Positions 62,601 to 64,000 of a stretch of 64,000 nucleotides of DNA are shown in pieces; positions within the stretch are counted from its first letter, which is position 1; every line of letters begins with the position of its first letter. A program made the translations under genes and the position numbers. The notes under the pieces were generated by a model. It searched no databases. It had not been told where the DNA came from and was given only the letters and a program-made list of their open reading frames with translations. Source of the DNA: Amycolatopsis sacchari (GTDB lineage: Bacteria; Actinomycetota; Actinomycetes; Mycobacteriales; Pseudonocardiaceae); NCBI RefSeq assembly GCF_900114035.1, contig NZ_FORP01000009.1, positions 167,710 to 231,709 on the forward strand. The letters run 5' to 3'.

Positions 62601-63020
62601 GCCGTCCGCGACGGGCGGGGGTTGCCCAACGGCGGCCAGCAGCTCCCCGGCGAAGCATTCCGTCTCGGTGCACTTGTCCTGCGCCAGGCGCCGCCACTCC
62701 CCCGGCGCGCCGACCAGGAAGTCGGCGAGCGCGCTCGACGTGCCGAGCACGGAGATCAGCCGGCCACGGAAGGCGGGGTCACCGCAGAGCGCCTCGGACA
62801 GCTCCGGCCACCCGGGCTCGTCGGCCTCGCGCAGCCTGTCCAGGCCGCGCAGCGCGAGGTCGGGATCAGCGGCGCGGGAAAGCGCGACGAGGACGCCGCG
62901 GCTCGACTCATCGGCTCCCGCGTCGGTCCACCAGCCGGCCGCGCGCAACTGCGCGTCGGCGCGGTCGTCGGTGAAGCCGTACCGTGCTGGGGACGCGGCC
63001 CCCCGTGCTTGCTCAGCCAT
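59679..63020 (-). CDS. glnE: Bifunctional glutamine synthetase adenylyl-transferase/removase GlnE
   Basis: 1113-aa enzyme that adds and removes AMP on the GlnA tyrosine. Two nucleotidyl-transferase domains: deadenylylase GKCGGRELNYVSDVDVIFVG near the N-terminal third and adenylylase GMGRLGGAELGYGSDADVLF in the C-terminal half, each with the G-G-x-E-L and D-x-D metals. Residues about 131-265 are a low-complexity Ala/Gly/Pro/Thr insertion made of repeats (GTAAAQAPQSA and PTTGEPLTG), accounting for its extra length over the usual 950-1040 aa. Lies 4.2 kb from its substrate gene. Confidence 0.95.
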   Translation of the reverse strand: MAEQARGAASPARYGFTDDRADAQLRAAGWWTDAGADESSRGVLVALSRAADPDLALRGLDRLREADEPGWPELSEALCGDPAFRGRLISVLGTSSALADFLVGAPGEWRRLAQDKCTETECFAGELLAAVGQPPPVADGSDGGKPATAGEGDPAVGGGSGSAAAGGSGLAAVGESGAQAGDGAIPTAGSGNAAAVPTTGEPLTGAAAAQAPQSAALAPTGQRGTAAAQDSRGAVSAPTGTAAAQAPQSPASPTTGEPLTGTAAVQALRTAYRGLLLEIAAADLAHVVEPSLEQPSYEEITGRLTALAEAALVAGLAVAHAELAAKDLDGTKLAIIAMGKCGGRELNYVSDVDVIFVGEGDLQLATRLASKTMQLVGTACFEVDAALRPEGKAGALVRTLEGHTAYYRKWARTWEFQALLKARAVAGDAELGRQYVEMVDEVVWSAAERENFVEDVQQMRRRVEKHVPSDLADRELKLGRGGLRDVEFAVQLLQLVHGRADTNLRSASTMDALHALGAGGYVGLADAAELETAYEFLRTVEHRLQLRRLRRTHLFPDPSETAELRILARAIGIKPERGRSEAELLVADFRRYAQRIRRLHEKLFYRPLLQSVASVPTEALRLTTKQAAQRLAALGYAAPDGALQHIKALTAGVSRRAAIQHALLPVLLDLFADTPDPDGGLLAYRKVSEALEDTPWYLRVLRDEGAVVERVAFLLGTSKLVPDLLVRAPEVLQLLGDPSRLAGRDPREVAKSLRATVRRQPGLKAAVAAARSLRRHEMLRVAAADLLGLLDVQQVCAALSSVWVAVLQSALAAAIRKREAEVGGTPAKIAVIGMGRLGGAELGYGSDADVLFVCEANDGADDGEAVRFASSVAETVRQMLGQPSADPPLQVDADLRPEGRGGPLVRTLESYRAYYARWGEVWEAQALLRARYIAGDDGLGERFTAMADEIRYPRGGLDAGRVREVRRMKARVQTERIPRGTDPTLNTKLGRGGLADVEWVVQLFQLRHAHELPSLRTTSTPGALSALAEAGLVAEGDAASLIETWLLATRVRNATMLVRGKASDQVPSSGRELAAVARVLGYSDEDDPGEFLDFYRRTTRRAHAVVERVFFED
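62225..62625. repeat. Internal direct repeats inside glnE
   Basis: GTGAGGGGCTCACCGGTGGT occurs at 62242-62261 and again at 62410-62429. Between them TGCGCTGCGGCCG recurs at 62287, 62335 and 62392, all in frame within glnE (which is on the minus strand). This creates about 130 extra residues. Confidence 0.82.
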
Positions 63021-63041
63021 CAGCTTTCACCGTAGCCGGGT

Positions 63042-63797
63042 TCAGGCGAGGGGAAGGGTGTGCGGCGTGGGCTCGACCGGCTGGATCTCGCCGGCGGCGA
63101 GCTGCACGAACCTCGTGGCGAAGGGCTGCCACGTGGCCGCGATGTCCTCGTGGACCTGGGTGAGGGCCTCGGTGTCGAAGACGCCGGGACGCGCGGTCGC
63201 CGCCATGTCGGGAGCCTCGGCGGCCCAGGCCTGGACGACGTCGACGGTGGTTTCGATGTGGAACTGGATCCCGTACGCGCACCGACCGAGGCGATAGGCC
63301 TGGTTGGTGTACTTGGGAGCGGATGCGAGCAGGACGGCACCGACCGGAAGGCGCCGGATCTCGTCGCCGTGGAAGTGCAGGACGTCAGGCATCAAGGGCA
63401 GGTCCGCGAACAGCGGATCGGTCCAGGCGGCGTCCTTCTTCGAAACGAGGTAGGGACCCACTTCCGGCCCCTTGTCCCCCGGTACCACCGATCCGCCCGT
63501 CGCGACGGCGAGGAGTTGCGCGCCGAGACAGATGCCCAGGGTCGGTAGCCCGCCGTGTGCTCCCGCGGCGAGGAGGTTCCGCACGGAGTTCAGCCACGGG
63601 TACTTGTCGTCCTCTTCGGCGTTCATGCCGCCGCCGAGGCAGACGAGCCCCTGGTACCCGTCGAGATCGTCGGGAAGCTCGTCCTCCGGCGGGAGGCGAA
63701 CGTCGAGTTCGGCGCCGGCCGCGGTGAGCCAGTCGCCCAGCGGGCCGGCCGGGTCACTTCGATCGGGCTGGATGACGAGGAGTCGGGGCGCGCTCAC
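63042..63797 (-). CDS. Class I glutamine amidotransferase-like protein
   Basis: 251 aa. Nucleophile Cys90 in LGICLGAQLLA and the His-Glu pair in YGIQFHIETT form the GATase triad. GLVCLGGGMNAEEDDKYPWL and PVGAVLLASAPKYTNQAYRL are typical of stand-alone amidotransferases such as GMP-synthase-like, gamma-glutamyl or ergothioneine-type proteins. Probably uses glutamine, fitting the neighbouring nitrogen genes. ATG at 63797. It ends 21 bp before the glnE start, same strand, and may be co-transcribed with it. Confidence 0.9.
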   Translation of the reverse strand: MSAPRLLVIQPDRSDPAGPLGDWLTAAGAELDVRLPPEDELPDDLDGYQGLVCLGGGMNAEEDDKYPWLNSVRNLLAAGAHGGLPTLGICLGAQLLAVATGGSVVPGDKGPEVGPYLVSKKDAAWTDPLFADLPLMPDVLHFHGDEIRRLPVGAVLLASAPKYTNQAYRLGRCAYGIQFHIETTVDVVQAWAAEAPDMAATARPGVFDTEALTQVHEDIAATWQPFATRFVQLAAGEIQPVEPTPHTLPLA

Positions 63798-63837
63798 GTC
63801 GTTCAGGATACGGGCGCGCCCGCGCGGAGTGGATGCG

Positions 63838-63895
63838 AAAAAGCCTCGAGGCCCTGGGAGGACCCGTTTCCGGGATCTCGACCAGGGCCTCGAGG
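63838..63895 (-). terminator. rRNA operon terminator
   Basis: Perfect 14-bp stem CCTCGAGGCCCTGG and CCAGGGCCTCGAGG with a 24-base loop, followed by CTTTTTC on the minus strand. It lies 11 bp past the 5S rRNA 3' end. Confidence 0.93.
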
Positions 63896-63905
63896 ACCTA
63901 ATTTG

Positions 63906-64000
63906 AGTTCGGCGGTGTCCTACTCTCCCACACCCTCACGAGTGCAGTACCATCGGCGCTGGCAGGCTTAGCTTCCGGGTTCGGAATGGGACCGGGCGTT
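63906..64000 (-). rRNA. rrf: 5S rRNA, 3' part (5' end outside the window)
   Basis: The minus strand reads AACGCCCGGTCCCATTCCGA, then ACCCGGAAGCTAAGCC and GCGCCGATGGTACTGCA, ending in GGGAGAGTAGGACACCGCC. These are standard actinobacterial 5S segments. About 95 of 117-120 nt lie in the window; the rest of the rRNA operon is beyond the right edge. Its terminator is at 63838-63895. Confidence 0.96.

Overview
The window comes from a high-GC actinomycete chromosome, most likely Pseudonocardiaceae (Amycolatopsis or a close relative; this is inference). The evidence is very GC-rich codon use, frequent GTG starts, a tmRNA tag ending in QRDYALAA, WhiB- and GlnR-type regulation, and a mycobacteria-like gene order (UPF0182, PDZ-Lon protease, metalloprotease, ABC1 kinase, WhiB7, UvrD2). 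Almost everything is chromosomal core or near-core. I see no prophage, insertion sequence or CRISPR array.

Layout. 0.07-5.6 kb: small catabolic and accessory enzymes (carotenoid oxygenase with a coupled esterase, a VOC protein, a TetR/SDR pair with a triple operator, an HSL esterase). 5.6-7.5 kb: an AT-richer, decayed island holding a frameshifted PH-domain gene, a small hypothetical gene and a GDSL-hydrolase remnant, closed by tRNA-Ala. 7.7-17.1 kb: a MauE-like/DsbA-like redox pair, a solute-binding lipoprotein coupled to an HrpB helicase, a pore-less voltage-sensor-like protein, hydrolases, and a PiT phosphate transporter with a small membrane partner. 17.1-24.8 kb: an overlapping histidine-utilisation operon (hutH, hutU, M20 amidohydrolase, hutF, hutI) with a divergent IclR regulator. 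25-36 kb: a TetR gene, tmRNA, a two-component system with a duplicated sensor domain, an acyltransferase, then the smpB, ftsX, ftsE and prfB block and two identical initiator tRNAs. 36-53.3 kb: the block from UPF0182 to uvrD2, including an orphan E1/ThiF-like protein, a repeat-rich locus at 48-49.2 kb, and whiB7 behind a long leader. 53.3-64 kb: nitrogen assimilation (glnA behind a four-half-site GlnR box, and glnE, the enzyme that adenylylates GlnA), a P450/TetR pair, a glutamine amidotransferase, and the 3' end of an rRNA operon (5S rRNA and terminator).

How the genes work together. HutH, HutU, HutI, HutF and the M20 enzyme form a five-step route from histidine towards glutamate. GlnR box, GlnA and GlnE form a transcriptional plus post-translational control circuit. 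SmpB and tmRNA together rescue stalled ribosomes. FtsE and FtsX form one divisome complex. WhiB7 looks controlled by a leader containing a translated upstream ORF and a terminator-like hairpin. The two-component system at 26-29 kb probably regulates itself and the acyltransferase gene, because both have nearly the same palindrome upstream.

The most notable items are the whiB7 leader (49.8-50.35 kb), the shared palindromes of the two-component system, the repeat-encoded Ala/Gly/Pro-rich insertions inside two unrelated enzymes (GlnE and a methyltransferase), the 26-bp tandem array with a 104-bp super-period, and the orphan ThiF/TOMM-like protein next to several proteases.
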